The position numbers and the translations under genes were made by a program. DNA of 64,000 nt from DASZTV01 sp035550655 (GTDB lineage: Bacteria; Actinomycetota; Actinomycetes; JAFAQI01), in contig DASZOU010000033.1 in NCBI GenBank assembly GCA_035550655.1, positions 124,001 through 188,000 on the forward strand, written 5' to 3'. Below the pieces are notes generated by a model. It saw only the letters and a program-made list of their open reading frames with translations. It had not been told where the DNA came from and searched no databases. The stretch's first letter is position 1; every line of letters begins with the position of its first letter. Below, piece by piece: positions 1 to 8,421 of this stretch.

Positions 1-185
1 GCGCCTTCCTGGACCGCCTTCGAGATGTCCTGCATCTTCGGCGTGCCCTGGTCCGCGGCAAGCACCTGCCGGGCGAAGAAGGCCGAGGCGAGAAGCGCGA
101 AGACGGCGACTGCGGCGACGACCCCTACCAGCCCGAGGTCACCCCCCGAGATGTGCGTCGGGTCGGAAGCAGCAAGCAGGGACAA
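1..185 (-). CDS. hppA: Pyrophosphate-energised proton pump HppA, N-terminal fragment
   Basis: This is the first ~61 residues of a membrane H+-translocating pyrophosphatase, which couples PPi hydrolysis to proton export; the rest lies beyond the left edge. The translation has a hydrophobic first helix (GLVGVVAAVAVFALLASAFF) followed by the family's conserved cytoplasmic stretch containing QGTPKMQDISKAVQEGA. I chose TTG at 185 because an AAGGA ribosome site lies 6 nt upstream (192-197) and the protein begins right before the first membrane segment. In Streptomyces hppA also lies next to bldG and its partner kinase gene, as here. The enzyme assignment is firm; the ion (H+ or Na+) cannot be judged from this fragment. 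Confidence 0.85.
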   Translation of the reverse strand, partial: MSLLAASDPTHISGGDLGLVGVVAAVAVFALLASAFFARQVLAADQGTPKMQDISKAVQEG

Positions 186-348
186 GGTGTGTCCTTCGGT
201 CGGTGTCAGTGGTACGCCCCCGCTGCCGGCTGGGGAACGCACGGCAGCGCACATGACGGCGCGGGTCTCGGCGGGAGAGTCTAGTAGTCAGGTTCCGGCC
301 GCAGTCGCACGACCCACCCTGGACCTGACGCGCCGTCAGGTCCGGCGA

Positions 349-825
349 TCATGACGCTGTCGGCTCAGCCAAGTCGGCCAGTGCCGAAACCTGCGGCCAG
401 ACCATCCGGACCGTGGTCACCCCGCCGTCGCTCGTGACGAAGAGGTCCTCGACGAGGCCGCTGACGACCGCCAAGCCGAAGCCGGGCGGCATCGCGTCGG
501 TGTCTTGCCCGCCCTCTGCGAGTGCACGTGTGGAGGCCTCAACGAGGTCCAGGGACGCCGTGGGGTCGTCGGCGAGGGTCCCGACGTTGATCACCTCGAT
601 CGTGAAGCGGTCGAGATCGTCGGACAACCGCATCGTCACCAGCTCATCCGTGCCGCGCGCGATGTGCACCCCAACCGCGCGTGAGCAGGTCTCACCGACG
701 GCGAGCCGGACCTCGTCGAGCTGCTCGTCGTCGACCCGCGCACGGCGTGCGACCGACAGGGCCACCAGCCGCGCGGTGCGCACATGCGCCGGCAACGGCG
801 AGAACCGCACCTCGATCGTCGACAC
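349..825 (-). CDS. RsbW-like anti-sigma factor serine kinase (HATPase_c_2)
   Basis: A 158-residue GHKL-fold ATPase of the RsbW/SpoIIAB type, which binds a sigma factor and phosphorylates its STAS antagonist. A helix with the N-box region (DEVRLAVGETCSRAVGVH) is followed by beta strands and a G-box near residue 114 (MPPGFGLAVVSGLVEDL). The expected Asn of the N-box is not obvious (the position reads ETCSRAV), so kinase activity is less certain than the fold. It starts at GTG 825, 18 nt after the STAS gene, and is clearly co-transcribed with it. The pair matches the Streptomyces bldG/SCO3548 arrangement. Its target sigma factor is not identifiable here. Confidence 0.85.
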   Translation of the reverse strand: MSTIEVRFSPLPAHVRTARLVALSVARRARVDDEQLDEVRLAVGETCSRAVGVHIARGTDELVTMRLSDDLDRFTIEVINVGTLADDPTASLDLVEASTRALAEGGQDTDAMPPGFGLAVVSGLVEDLFVTSDGGVTTVRMVWPQVSALADLAEPTAS

Positions 826-843
826 GTCAGGAACAGCGGCGAG

Positions 844-1197
844 TCAGCCGTCGGTGCCGGCCGCGAGCGCCTCGTCGATGCTGGCGTGGATGGGGAAGAC
901 CTTGGTGAGGCCGGTGATCCGGAAGATCTTGAGAATCCGGTCCTGGCTGCACACGAGGTCCAGCGACCCGTCGTGGGAGCGCACCCGCTTCAGCCCGCCG
1001 ACGAGCACACCGAGACCGGTCGAGTCCAGGAAGTCGACCGCTTCGAGGTCGACGATCAACTGGTACTGACCACTCGCAACCAGGTCGATCAGGTGCTCGC
1101 GGAGCTTCGGCGCCGTGTAGACGTCGATCTCACCCCTCACGGCGACGACCGTGCGGCTGCCCTCCGATCGAATCGACACCGAAAGATCGGGATCCAC
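844..1197 (-). CDS. bldG: STAS-domain anti-anti-sigma factor, BldG-like
   Basis: A 117-residue single STAS domain that acts as anti-sigma antagonist by binding the RsbW-type partner. The phosphorylation-site loop is clear: VDFLDSTGLGVLVGGLKR, where the Ser of DSTGLG is the usual phospho-acceptor. The start is GTG 1197, preceded by a strong GGAGG with 5 nt spacing; the reading frame extends upstream, but that part is not STAS-like. The gene is divergent from the helicase and leads the bldG-kinase pair. BldG controls development and stress in Streptomyces; the role in this organism is inferred. The SpoIIE-type phosphatase at 33477-35687 is a candidate for dephosphorylating it. Confidence 0.88.
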   Translation of the reverse strand: MDPDLSVSIRSEGSRTVVAVRGEIDVYTAPKLREHLIDLVASGQYQLIVDLEAVDFLDSTGLGVLVGGLKRVRSHDGSLDLVCSQDRILKIFRITGLTKVFPIHASIDEALAAGTDG

Positions 1198-1336
1198 GTC
1201 TGCCTCCACCGGCGTATCACGGTGCAACTTCCAGTGCACCACCATCCAACCATCACCCCTCGAGTCACCGACGCGCGGCAGCTTTCTCTGCCGCGTCTGG
1301 CGCCGCGGTCATACCCCGCTGGCAGACTGCCTGAAC

Positions 1337-3661
1337 GTGGTTGCCCCCCTGGATCTGCTGCTGCGCCACGGGGTTCGGGGTCCAGGCGTCTCAGGGCCGG
1401 CTGCGCGGCAGGACCGGATCACCCATGTGGAGCATCTTCCGGCCAGAACGGGACAAACCGCCGCCTGGCCGTCGTGGGTCGACCACGATCTTCGAAGCGC
1501 ACTCGAGGGCTCGGGGATCGCGCAACCGTGGACCCACCAGGCGGCCGCCGCCGACCTCGCCTGGAGCGGCCACTCGGTGGTGGTCTCGACCGGAACCGCC
1601 TCCGGCAAGTCGCTCTGCTACCTCCTTCCTGCCCTCACGGCCGCCATCGCCCAGACCGGCACGACTGTCTATCTGGCTCCCACAAAGGCCCTTGCCGCGG
1701 ACCAGCTTCGTGCAATCGGCCAACTCCGCCTCGCAGGAGTCCGCGCCGCGACCTACGACGGGGACACCCCGCCGGAGGAGCGCGACTGGGCGCGGCGCCA
1801 CGCCGACGTGCTCCTCACGAATCCCGACATGCTTCATCACGGCCTGCTGCCGTCGCATGCGCGTTGGGCGACGACGATTCGCAAGCTGCGCTTCGTGGTG
1901 GTCGACGAGTGCCACCACTACCGGGGCGTCTTCGGGTCGCACGTCGCGCAGGTGTTGCGCCGGCTTCGTCGCATCGCTCGCCACTACGGCGCAGATCCGG
2001 TCTTCGTTCTCGCCTCAGCGACGGTCAGTGACCCCGGGTCGACGGCACTTCGACTGACGGGGGCGCCGGCCGAAGAGGTGGTCGACGACGGCTCCCCTCG
2101 GGGCGCGGTCGACGTCGCGCTCTGGGAGCCGCCGCTCAGCGCGGCGGGTGGCGAGAACGGCGCACCCGTCCGGCGGCCGGCGACCGCGGAGGCCGCGACG
2201 ATCCTGGCCGACCTCGTGGTCGAGGGGGTGCGCACGGTCGCCTTCGTACGGTCCCGGCGCGGTGCCGAGTCCGTGTCGCTCGGCGCCCGGCGTGCCCTCG
2301 AGGAGGCCGCACCGGAGCTCGTCCGCCGAGTTGCGGCGTACCGCGCCGGCTACCTCGCCGAGGACCGGCGGGCGCTGGAGCGAGCACTCCACGACGGCGA
2401 CCTGCTGGGTCTGGCGAGCACCAACGCACTCGAGCTCGGCGTGGACGTGAGTGGACTCGATGCCGTGCTGATCGCCGGTTGGCCCGGCACCCACGCCTCG
2501 CTCTGGCAACAAGCGGGTCGCGCCGGCCGCGCCGGGCGGGACGCCCTCGCCGTGCTGATCGCGCGGGATGACCCGCTGGACACCTATCTCATTCATCATC
2601 CGGCGGCCGTGTTCGGCCGGCCGGTCGAGGCTGCGGTCCTCGATCCGGACAACCCGCACGTGCTGCGGCCACACCTCGCGGCCGCGGCGGCGGAGCTCCC
2701 GCTGAGCGACGCCGACGCGGCCGGCTTCGGTCCGCAGGCGATCCCGATTCTCGATGCGCTCGTCGCCGAAGGCCTGCTGCGCCGGCGCGCCAACGGCTGG
2801 TACTGGACCGCACGCGAGCGCGCCACCGATCTCGCCGACCTGCGCGGCACCGGCGGCCCGCCGGTGCGGATCTGCGAGGTCGACACCGGCCGGCTGCTCG
2901 GAACTGTCGATGCGGCGGCCTCACACGCGACCGTTCATCCCGGTGCGGTGTACCTGCACCAGGGCGCGACGTACGTCGTGCGGCAGCTCGATCTCGACGC
3001 GTCGGTGGCGCTCGTCGAGGCCGACAACCCTGACTGGACCACATCCGCGCGCGATGTCACCGACATCCGCGTTGTCGAAGCGCAGCGGGCGCTGCGGTTC
3101 GACGGGGTGGAGCTTCACTTCGGGCAGGTCGACGTGACAAGTCAGATCGTGTCGTTCCTGCGTCGCCGGCTGGGCTCGGGCGAGGTGCTCGGCGAGGAGC
3201 CGCTCGACCTCCCGGCCCGCGAGCTGCGGACCCAAGCCACATGGTGGACGGTCAGCGACGAGCTGCTGGCGGCGGCAGCCGTCGAGACCAGGGATCTCCC
3301 CGGCGCGGCCCACGCGGCAGAGCACGCCTCCATCGGGTTGCTTCCGCTGGTCGCGACCTGTGATCGCTGGGACATCGGGGGGATGTCCACCGCGCTGCAC
3401 CCCGACACCGGCGCACCGACGGTGTTCGTCTACGACGGTCACGCCGGTGGCGCCGGCTTCGCCGAGCGCGCCTACGACCGTGCCGAGGAGTGGCTCACTG
3501 CCACGCGCGACGCGATCGATGCCTGCGAGTGCGCCGCCGGCTGCCCGTCGTGCGTGCAGTCACCGAAGTGTGGCAACGGCAACGAACCGCTGGACAAGGC
3601 CGGCGCGGTGCGACTGCTCTCTGCCGTCGTCGGCCGGTGCTGGGGTGAGGCCGCCGGCTAG
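1337..3661 (+). CDS. DEAD/DEAH-box helicase with DUF1998 zinc domain (MrfA/Rv3649 type)
   Basis: A superfamily 2 helicase of about 774 residues. Motif I is STGTASGKS near residue 84, motif II is DECHH near 189, motif III is SAT near 225, and motif VI is QQAGRAGRAGRD near 391-401. The C-terminus carries a four-cysteine cluster (CECAAGCPSC then CGNG, about residues 729-746), the DUF1998 zinc site seen in Bacillus MrfA, a DNA-repair helicase. The frame is open far upstream, but conserved sequence begins near GTG 1337; no strong ribosome site marks it, so the start is uncertain. It corresponds to Rv3649 of M. tuberculosis and to the helicase beside bldG in Streptomyces. A role in genome maintenance is inferred from MrfA. 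Confidence 0.88.
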   Translation: MVAPLDLLLRHGVRGPGVSGPAARQDRITHVEHLPARTGQTAAWPSWVDHDLRSALEGSGIAQPWTHQAAAADLAWSGHSVVVSTGTASGKSLCYLLPALTAAIAQTGTTVYLAPTKALAADQLRAIGQLRLAGVRAATYDGDTPPEERDWARRHADVLLTNPDMLHHGLLPSHARWATTIRKLRFVVVDECHHYRGVFGSHVAQVLRRLRRIARHYGADPVFVLASATVSDPGSTALRLTGAPAEEVVDDGSPRGAVDVALWEPPLSAAGGENGAPVRRPATAEAATILADLVVEGVRTVAFVRSRRGAESVSLGARRALEEAAPELVRRVAAYRAGYLAEDRRALERALHDGDLLGLASTNALELGVDVSGLDAVLIAGWPGTHASLWQQAGRAGRAGRDALAVLIARDDPLDTYLIHHPAAVFGRPVEAAVLDPDNPHVLRPHLAAAAAELPLSDADAAGFGPQAIPILDALVAEGLLRRRANGWYWTARERATDLADLRGTGGPPVRICEVDTGRLLGTVDAAASHATVHPGAVYLHQGATYVVRQLDLDASVALVEADNPDWTTSARDVTDIRVVEAQRALRFDGVELHFGQVDVTSQIVSFLRRRLGSGEVLGEEPLDLPARELRTQATWWTVSDELLAAAAVETRDLPGAAHAAEHASIGLLPLVATCDRWDIGGMSTALHPDTGAPTVFVYDGHAGGAGFAERAYDRAEEWLTATRDAIDACECAAGCPSCVQSPKCGNGNEPLDKAGAVRLLSAVVGRCWGEAAG

Positions 3662-4893
3662 AACGCCTCGGTTCGGGCGACCCAGGCGCGAAGGTGGACG
3701 GCGATGAGAATCAGCACCGCGGCCGCCGCCACGCCCCGCCACAGCGGCGGCAGGCTCAGACCTGACTTGAGGTCCTGGGCGATCGACTTCGCCGCCGCGT
3801 GCTTCTGCGCGAGCAACGGTGCCGGGTACTGGATCTTTCCCGGGGGAGCGCCGGGGTCGAGCGGCTGAAGCGACGTCCGCACCGACGGCAGCGGCGGCGC
3901 GTTGACCGAGGGGATCGAGCCCACGCTCGCCGGCGGCAGGTTGTGACTGACCTGACCCGCGGCGTCCGCATTGCCAAGGTTGACTGCCCCGGAGTGGGAG
4001 CCGCCACCCCCGCCGCCGTTGCCCGTGACGGTTCCGAGCGACGTGCTGCCGCTACCGCCGCCGTTGCCTCGCCCGCTGTTGCCACCCGTGCCCCCGCCGC
4101 CGGTGGTCTTGGTCGGCGTGGGAGTTGGCGTCGGCGTCGGTGCGGCCGGGAAGTCAGCGGAACCGGTCGCGGCCGAGGCGCTCGTGATGTGCCCGGCGGC
4201 GCATGACGCGTTTCCGCACGAGCGAATCGCGGTGAGCGAGTAGCGCTCGGACTTGCCGGAGACCGAGCTGCCGAGGTCCACCGGTCCGGCCGAGCACGCA
4301 CCGCCGGAGCACGCGGCGTTAGTGGCGTCGACGACGCTGTTACCGGCCGAATCGGTGATCTGGTAGCCGGTGATGTCCGGCTCGGGGTTTGCCGGCCAGG
4401 CGAAGGTCGCGCTGGTCGCGCTGTTCGGCGTGACGGTCAGCGACGACGGCTTCGCCGGCGGGATCAGCAGCGTGAAGGTCGCGGACTTGGTGCGGCCCTC
4501 GTTGTTCAGCGTGACCGTGAAGACCCCGTTGCTCGCCATCGACGAGCCGCCGGCCCACGCCGGGTGGCGGGTGTTCACCGAGCTCGAGGACGGGCTGATG
4601 GTCAAGGCGTTGTTGCAGTCGGGCTTGTGCGAGACAAGCGTCGATGACACGACGCCAGGACCGGAGATCGACAGGGTGACGGGCGATGGGTTCGAGAAGA
4701 CGGCGCAGTTGGGCTGCGCCGTCGCGCGGATCGCCGGCGACTGGTTGAAGGTGTAGGTGTAGGAGCTGCCACCCGCCACGGTGACCGTGTCGTTGTTGGC
4801 AGCGGCGCTGGCGATGGACGGAGCGAAGCCTCCGACGGCGAGAGCAGCGACACCACCCGCGAGCAACGTCTGCGTCAGCCTCTGCGAGTGCAT
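3658..4893 (-). CDS. Secreted fibronectin-III-like surface protein with C-terminal membrane anchor
   Basis: A 411-residue exported protein. It has a Sec signal peptide (residues 1-30, cleavage after ASA), beta-rich domains to about residue 240 including a fibronectin-III-like segment (PSSLTVTPNSATSATFAWP), a Pro/Thr linker (TPTPTPTPTKTT), a Gly/Ser-rich stretch, and one transmembrane helix near the end (GVAAAAVLILIAVHL) followed by Arg-containing cytoplasmic residues. Paired cysteines in the ectodomain suggest disulfides. It overlaps the sortase stop by 1 nt (TGATG), with the ribosome site GGAGG inside the sortase gene, so it is translationally coupled. No LPXTG- or LAXTG-type sorting motif precedes the membrane helix. 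The function is unknown. Confidence 0.8.
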   Translation of the reverse strand: MHSQRLTQTLLAGGVAALAVGGFAPSIASAAANNDTVTVAGGSSYTYTFNQSPAIRATAQPNCAVFSNPSPVTLSISGPGVVSSTLVSHKPDCNNALTISPSSSSVNTRHPAWAGGSSMASNGVFTVTLNNEGRTKSATFTLLIPPAKPSSLTVTPNSATSATFAWPANPEPDITGYQITDSAGNSVVDATNAACSGGACSAGPVDLGSSVSGKSERYSLTAIRSCGNASCAAGHITSASAATGSADFPAAPTPTPTPTPTKTTGGGGTGGNSGRGNGGGSGSTSLGTVTGNGGGGGGSHSGAVNLGNADAAGQVSHNLPPASVGSIPSVNAPPLPSVRTSLQPLDPGAPPGKIQYPAPLLAQKHAAAKSIAQDLKSGLSLPPLWRGVAAAAVLILIAVHLRAWVARTEAF

Positions 4894-5669
4894 CAGTCGC
4901 CTCCCTCAACACTCGAGGGACCGGAGCTGCCCGGCGCCGGCCCCGGCTGCGCCACCCTCACAGTGGAACTGATCATCTTCAGTCGCAGAACGATCCGCTG
5001 GGCGTCGGAGCCCGGCGGGTTGCAGCTCGTCAGCGTGAGCCAGTGGCCGGTTGCAAGCTTCCCGACCTGGCTCACGACCAGCGTGTCGTTCGGCGTCACG
5101 ATGAACGGGTTGCCATGTCCGCCGAAGGCCGGCACCACCTGGTAGACGCAGGTGCCGATCGGCGTGATCAGGGTGACCTTGTCACCGGCGCGCATCTCGT
5201 TGAGCCGGTTGAACGGACGGCCGTACGTCGTGCGGTGGCCCGCGATGCCGACATTGCCGCGCGCGCAGGGGTACGGCGTCTCGGGGTAGTGGCCGGCGCC
5301 CGCCTGCAGCGCCGCGACCGAGGTGCCCTCCACCACAACGACATCGACATTCACCCGGTCGTTGTTAATCACCAGCCGGGTCAGGCCTTGGCCGGTGCGA
5401 ACCGCGCCGTTGATGTACTCGCGCTGGAGCTGCTGGTCATTGGGGTTGAAGTGCACGTGGCGCTGCCGCTGGGCGCCGATGAAGTCGGTGACCGCGGGGA
5501 ATGCCAGGACTGAGACCGCAGCAACGCAAAGGAACCCAATCACGGCCGAAATGGCCCGGCGCCCACCGGGGCGGCGAAGCGCCATCCCCATGAGGCCGCC
5601 GACCGGGCGCGCGGAGGTCGTCGCTGCGCCGGGCAGGAACGAATCCCCTTGCGGCGTGGGCTGGGACAT
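4893..5669 (-). CDS. Class E-like sortase
   Basis: A 258-residue membrane-anchored transpeptidase. One transmembrane helix (about 37-60) is followed by a sortase barrel with catalytic His in NVGIAGHRTTYGRPF, catalytic Cys in LTLTSCNPPGSDAQR and the following Arg. The TLTSCNP context resembles class E (SrtE) sortases of actinobacteria, which attach surface proteins to peptidoglycan. It is first in a two-gene operon with the surface protein at 3658-4893 (1-nt overlap). The N-terminus is Pro-rich and cytoplasmic. The substrate is unclear because the partner lacks a recognisable sorting motif. Confidence 0.88.
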   Translation of the reverse strand: MSQPTPQGDSFLPGAATTSARPVGGLMGMALRRPGGRRAISAVIGFLCVAAVSVLAFPAVTDFIGAQRQRHVHFNPNDQQLQREYINGAVRTGQGLTRLVINNDRVNVDVVVVEGTSVAALQAGAGHYPETPYPCARGNVGIAGHRTTYGRPFNRLNEMRAGDKVTLITPIGTCVYQVVPAFGGHGNPFIVTPNDTLVVSQVGKLATGHWLTLTSCNPPGSDAQRIVLRLKMISSTVRVAQPGPAPGSSGPSSVEGGD

Positions 5670-5849
5670 GGCGGTCAGGTCCTCCGGATCGGCTGGGGTA
5701 GCGAGAACGTCACTGCGGTTCCAACGACCCCTGGACGTCCCAGGTTACGTCGGGCACGCAAACCCTCACTTCGCTCAAGTTTCGGCCCAAATCAGTCAAA
5801 ACCAAAGCATTTCCGGCCGTATCGATTGACCGCCCCAACCACGCCGAGA

Positions 5850-6224
5850 TCAGCCCGCCGAAGCTTCGCCGGCGCTCGCCGGACCGGCGCGCGCACGGGC
5901 CGTGACCGGCCCCAACGGGCGCAGTGCGCCGGGGAGCTCCACGGCGACGGTGAGGTCCGCGATCGAGTCGACCACGGAACAGGCCCGCACCTGGGCTCCG
6001 TTCGCGCCGGCCAGCTCCGCTGCGCGATCGCACGCATCGGCCTCGCCGGCCAGTGCATCGGCCGCCGCCGCGAGTGCCGCAGCGTCCGCGGCCGCCTGCG
6101 CGCGGTGCCGCAGCTCGGTGACGATGCCGAGCGACATCGCGACAGCTGTTGCCGCGACGACGACCCCGATGCCGGCGAGCATCGCGACCGTCGCACTCCC
6201 TTCTGACGGATCGCGTCCCGTCAC
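5850..6224 (-). CDS. Rv3654c-type TadE-like protein (pseudopilin-like)
   Basis: A 124-residue protein with a short charged N-terminus, one hydrophobic helix (residues 10-32, starting GSATVAMLAGIGVVVAATAV) and an Ala-rich extracellular part containing two cysteines. This matches the TadE-like proteins that close actinobacterial Tad clusters (Rv3654c in M. tuberculosis). It starts at GTG 6224 and overlaps the stop of the upstream tadE-like gene by 4 nt. It is the last gene of the ssd-tad operon. Its role in the secretion or pilus apparatus is inferred from position and architecture. Confidence 0.8.
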   Translation of the reverse strand: MTGRDPSEGSATVAMLAGIGVVVAATAVAMSLGIVTELRHRAQAAADAAALAAAADALAGEADACDRAAELAGANGAQVRACSVVDSIADLTVAVELPGALRPLGPVTARARAGPASAGEASAG

Positions 6225-6589
6225 GGTTCCCCGGCCCCTTCCCGCGCGGCGACGGCACGCTGCCTGATCGTGAAGAACGGCAGCCGGCCGAGCCAGCCGG
6301 GGCCGCCGATGTGCGTGACGACCGTTGCGGAGACGGTGCTCGCCGACGACGTCAGCTGGAGTGCCGCGCCATGCGGCGCCCCGCGCAGCGCGACGGCGCG
6401 CACGGTCGATGGCGGCTCGCCCCGAGCGGCGAGCCGAGCCGCCGTGGCGGCGGCGTCGGTGCAGCGCATCTCGTCGGTGACCGCGACGACCCCACCGATC
6501 GCGGCTGCCACCACCAGCACCAACGACGGCAGGGCCACCGCGAACTCCGCGGTGACCATGCCGGCGTCGGCGGAGCCGGGCCCCTTCAC
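6221..6589 (-). CDS. TadE-family minor pilin
   Basis: About 122 residues with a typical TadE start: a short leader, then GMVTAEFAVALPSLVLVVAA, where the Glu after the processing site is the pilin-type conserved residue. A hydrophobic helix and a small beta-rich ectodomain with one Cys follow. GTG 6589 was chosen, with an in-frame ATG at 6559 as alternative; the open frame extends much further upstream but overlaps the preceding pilin gene. It corresponds to Rv3655c. The product is probably a minor subunit of a Flp/Tad-type surface filament assembled by the neighbouring TadA/B/C proteins. Confidence 0.8.
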   Translation of the reverse strand: MKGPGSADAGMVTAEFAVALPSLVLVVAAAIGGVVAVTDEMRCTDAAATAARLAARGEPPSTVRAVALRGAPHGAALQLTSSASTVSATVVTHIGGPGWLGRLPFFTIRQRAVAAREGAGEP

Positions 6590-6612
6590 GCGGGCCCGGC
6601 CGCGCCGCCGGT

Positions 6613-6816
6613 TCAAAAGCCCGGAATCAGGTGCAGAGCGTGTTCGACCAGGCCCTTGACCAGGTCCTCGACCAGGCTGCCGGTGAGCAGCTTGTAGAGA
6701 AATGCAGCGAACGCGCATGCAGCGACGATTCCGATCGCGTACTCGGCGGTCGACATGCCGCCGTCCTTGGAAACCACCGCGACCCTGGAACGCAGTGCCT
6801 GCAGCAGTCGGCTCAT
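6613..6816 (-). CDS. DUF4244 small Flp-like pilin
   Basis: A 67-residue prepilin-like protein. The sequence DGGMSTAEYAIGIVAACAFA carries the TAEYA signature of Flp pilins: Gly before the cleavage point, Glu at mature position +5, then a single hydrophobic helix. DUF4244 proteins occupy this position in actinobacterial Tad clusters (Rv3656c). ATG 6816 is preferred because AGGGAG lies 6 nt upstream; the other ATG at 6822 is too close to it. It is likely the major filament subunit. No prepilin peptidase is encoded in the window, so processing must depend on an enzyme elsewhere. Confidence 0.82.
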   Translation of the reverse strand: MSRLLQALRSRVAVVSKDGGMSTAEYAIGIVAACAFAAFLYKLLTGSLVEDLVKGLVEHALHLIPGF

Positions 6817-6967
6817 AGCCATCTCCCTTCGCTGCCGGCCACCGGCCGGCACGGGTCGCGGCACTCGCCGCGGCGGGCGCAGAGTGCTCATCGACATGAC
6901 GTCTGGCGACTGCCGCCGCCGTCGTTGTGGAGGTCGCCACGTCAGGCAACGGTGTGGATGCCGGCCG

Positions 6968-7612
6968 TTACCAGTGCATGCCGCTGAACAACCCGACAAC
7001 GACGGGAACGACAGCCACCAGCACGAAGGCCGGCAGGAAGAACAACCCGAGCGGGACCACCACCCAGATCGACGCTTGCTGCACCCGTTGCTGCAGCCGG
7101 GCATGTCGGCGACTGCGCAGCCGGGCGGCAATGCGCCGCAGCTCTTCCGCGATGCTCGCGCCGCTCTGGGTCGCCCGCACGGTCGTCCGCGCCACCGGCT
7201 CGAGCCAGGGATCCGCCAACCAGCTGTGCCAAGCCTCCGCCGCCGGAGCACCGGTGCGCAGCGCAGCGGCTGCCGCCCGGCACGCCGCAGCAGTGACCGG
7301 ATCGCCGGCCAGGCTGGCGGCGTCGAGGGAGTCGGGCATCGTCAAGCCCGCATCGAGACACCCCGCGAGCAGCTCGACCGCGACGGGCACGACCTCCGGA
7401 AGCGCTGTCGGTGGCCGAGCGGAGAGACCCGCCGTGACGATGACTCCGGCGGCGCCTCCGAGCCCGACGACGGCGCCGATCAGGCCACCGACTCCGAACC
7501 AGCCCGCGAGCGCGACACTCCCGGCGACCGCCCAGCGGAACGTCATCCGCGGACCATCAGCGGAGGGCGGTCCGCCGGTGATCGCCTGTAACCGTGCGTT
7601 GCGGCGGGTCAT
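6968..7612 (-). CDS. tadC: TadC-like type II secretion F-domain membrane protein
   Basis: About 214 residues. Two hydrophobic N-terminal segments, a T2SSF cytoplasmic helical bundle (VPVAVELLAGCLDAG through the ATQSGASIAEELRRIAARLR region) and a terminal membrane pair (SIWVVVPLGLFFLPAFVL). It forms the inner-membrane platform of the Tad machine together with TadB. The start overlaps the tadB stop in an ATGA, which fixes it at 7612. The Gly/Ser in QSGAS and the repeated F-domain pattern are typical; homologous to Rv3657c. Confidence 0.85.
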   Translation of the reverse strand: MTRRNARLQAITGGPPSADGPRMTFRWAVAGSVALAGWFGVGGLIGAVVGLGGAAGVIVTAGLSARPPTALPEVVPVAVELLAGCLDAGLTMPDSLDAASLAGDPVTAAACRAAAAALRTGAPAAEAWHSWLADPWLEPVARTTVRATQSGASIAEELRRIAARLRSRRHARLQQRVQQASIWVVVPLGLFFLPAFVLVAVVPVVVGLFSGMHW

Positions 7613-8421
7613 TCCCGAAGCGCCCAGCGCGAGATCCGGCGGGTCACCATGACCCCGATCGCATCGAGCACGGCGGCGCCCGCGAGCAGGCCCCAACCGA
7701 GCGGCCGGTAGATCAACAGGTGCACAGGATGCGCACCGATCGCCTCACCCAGCAGCAGGCCCATCAGCGGCAACCCGGCCAGCAGGGTCATCGTCGCCCT
7801 GGGGGCGGCCAGCGCGGCTTCCATCTCCCGGCGCACTTCGTCGTCGCGGTCCATCGCCTCGCCAAGTCGCTCGAGGACCAACGCAACCCGGCCACCAGCG
7901 GACTCGGTCACCTGCCAGACCGCCGCGACCGAACGCAGCCGCTGCGCGCCGGGGAGCTCCGCCGCAGCGGCAAGCTCCTGGGCTGCGCTGCCACCGACCG
8001 CAACCGACGCCGCCGCCGCGAGCAGCACGTCGGCCAACGGCCCGGCCGTCGCCGCCGCGGCGCGCAATGCCTCGCTTGCTGTTCGGCCGGCCCGCAGCTC
8101 GCCGGCCAGCGCGAACGTCGCTTCCGCGACCGCCGCTTCACGCGCGTGGCTGACGCGGGACTGCGCCTGGTGTTGTCGCAGCTTCGCCCACCCAAGCGGC
8201 ACCACGCCGCCTGCCATCGCGATGACGAGCGGGAGACCCAACGCGACGAGGCCCGACCCGAGCGCCGCTGCGACAGCGACGTCGGCTGCACGGATTGATC
8301 GCTCGACTGCGGCGACCGGTTGCCGGCTCGGACGCCACCCTTCGAGACGAGCCCTCGCCGGACGGGGCCGCCACGAGACCACGAGCAACGCCACCGCGAC
8401 TGCGGCGAGCCACAGCCTCAC
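7609..8421 (-). CDS. tadB: TadB-like type II secretion F-domain membrane protein
   Basis: About 270 residues. It has a first transmembrane helix right at the start (LWLAAVAVALLVVSW), an internal hydrophobic pair, a T2SSF domain (around LAGELRAGRTASEALRAAAA) and C-terminal membrane segments. It overlaps tadA by 4 nt (GTGA) and tadC by 4 nt (ATGA), so the three are translationally coupled. It partners TadC as the membrane platform on which the TadA ATPase works. It corresponds to Rv3658c. Longer upstream reading lies inside tadA and is not used. Confidence 0.85.
   Translation of the reverse strand: MRLWLAAVAVALLVVSWRPRPARARLEGWRPSRQPVAAVERSIRAADVAVAAALGSGLVALGLPLVIAMAGGVVPLGWAKLRQHQAQSRVSHAREAAVAEATFALAGELRAGRTASEALRAAAATAGPLADVLLAAAASVAVGGSAAQELAAAAELPGAQRLRSVAAVWQVTESAGGRVALVLERLGEAMDRDDEVRREMEAALAAPRATMTLLAGLPLMGLLLGEAIGAHPVHLLIYRPLGWGLLAGAAVLDAIGVMVTRRISRWALRE

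Noticed and set aside
25..354. 109-codon plus-strand frame at the left edge
   Set aside because: It lies opposite the clear hppA start and has no motif.
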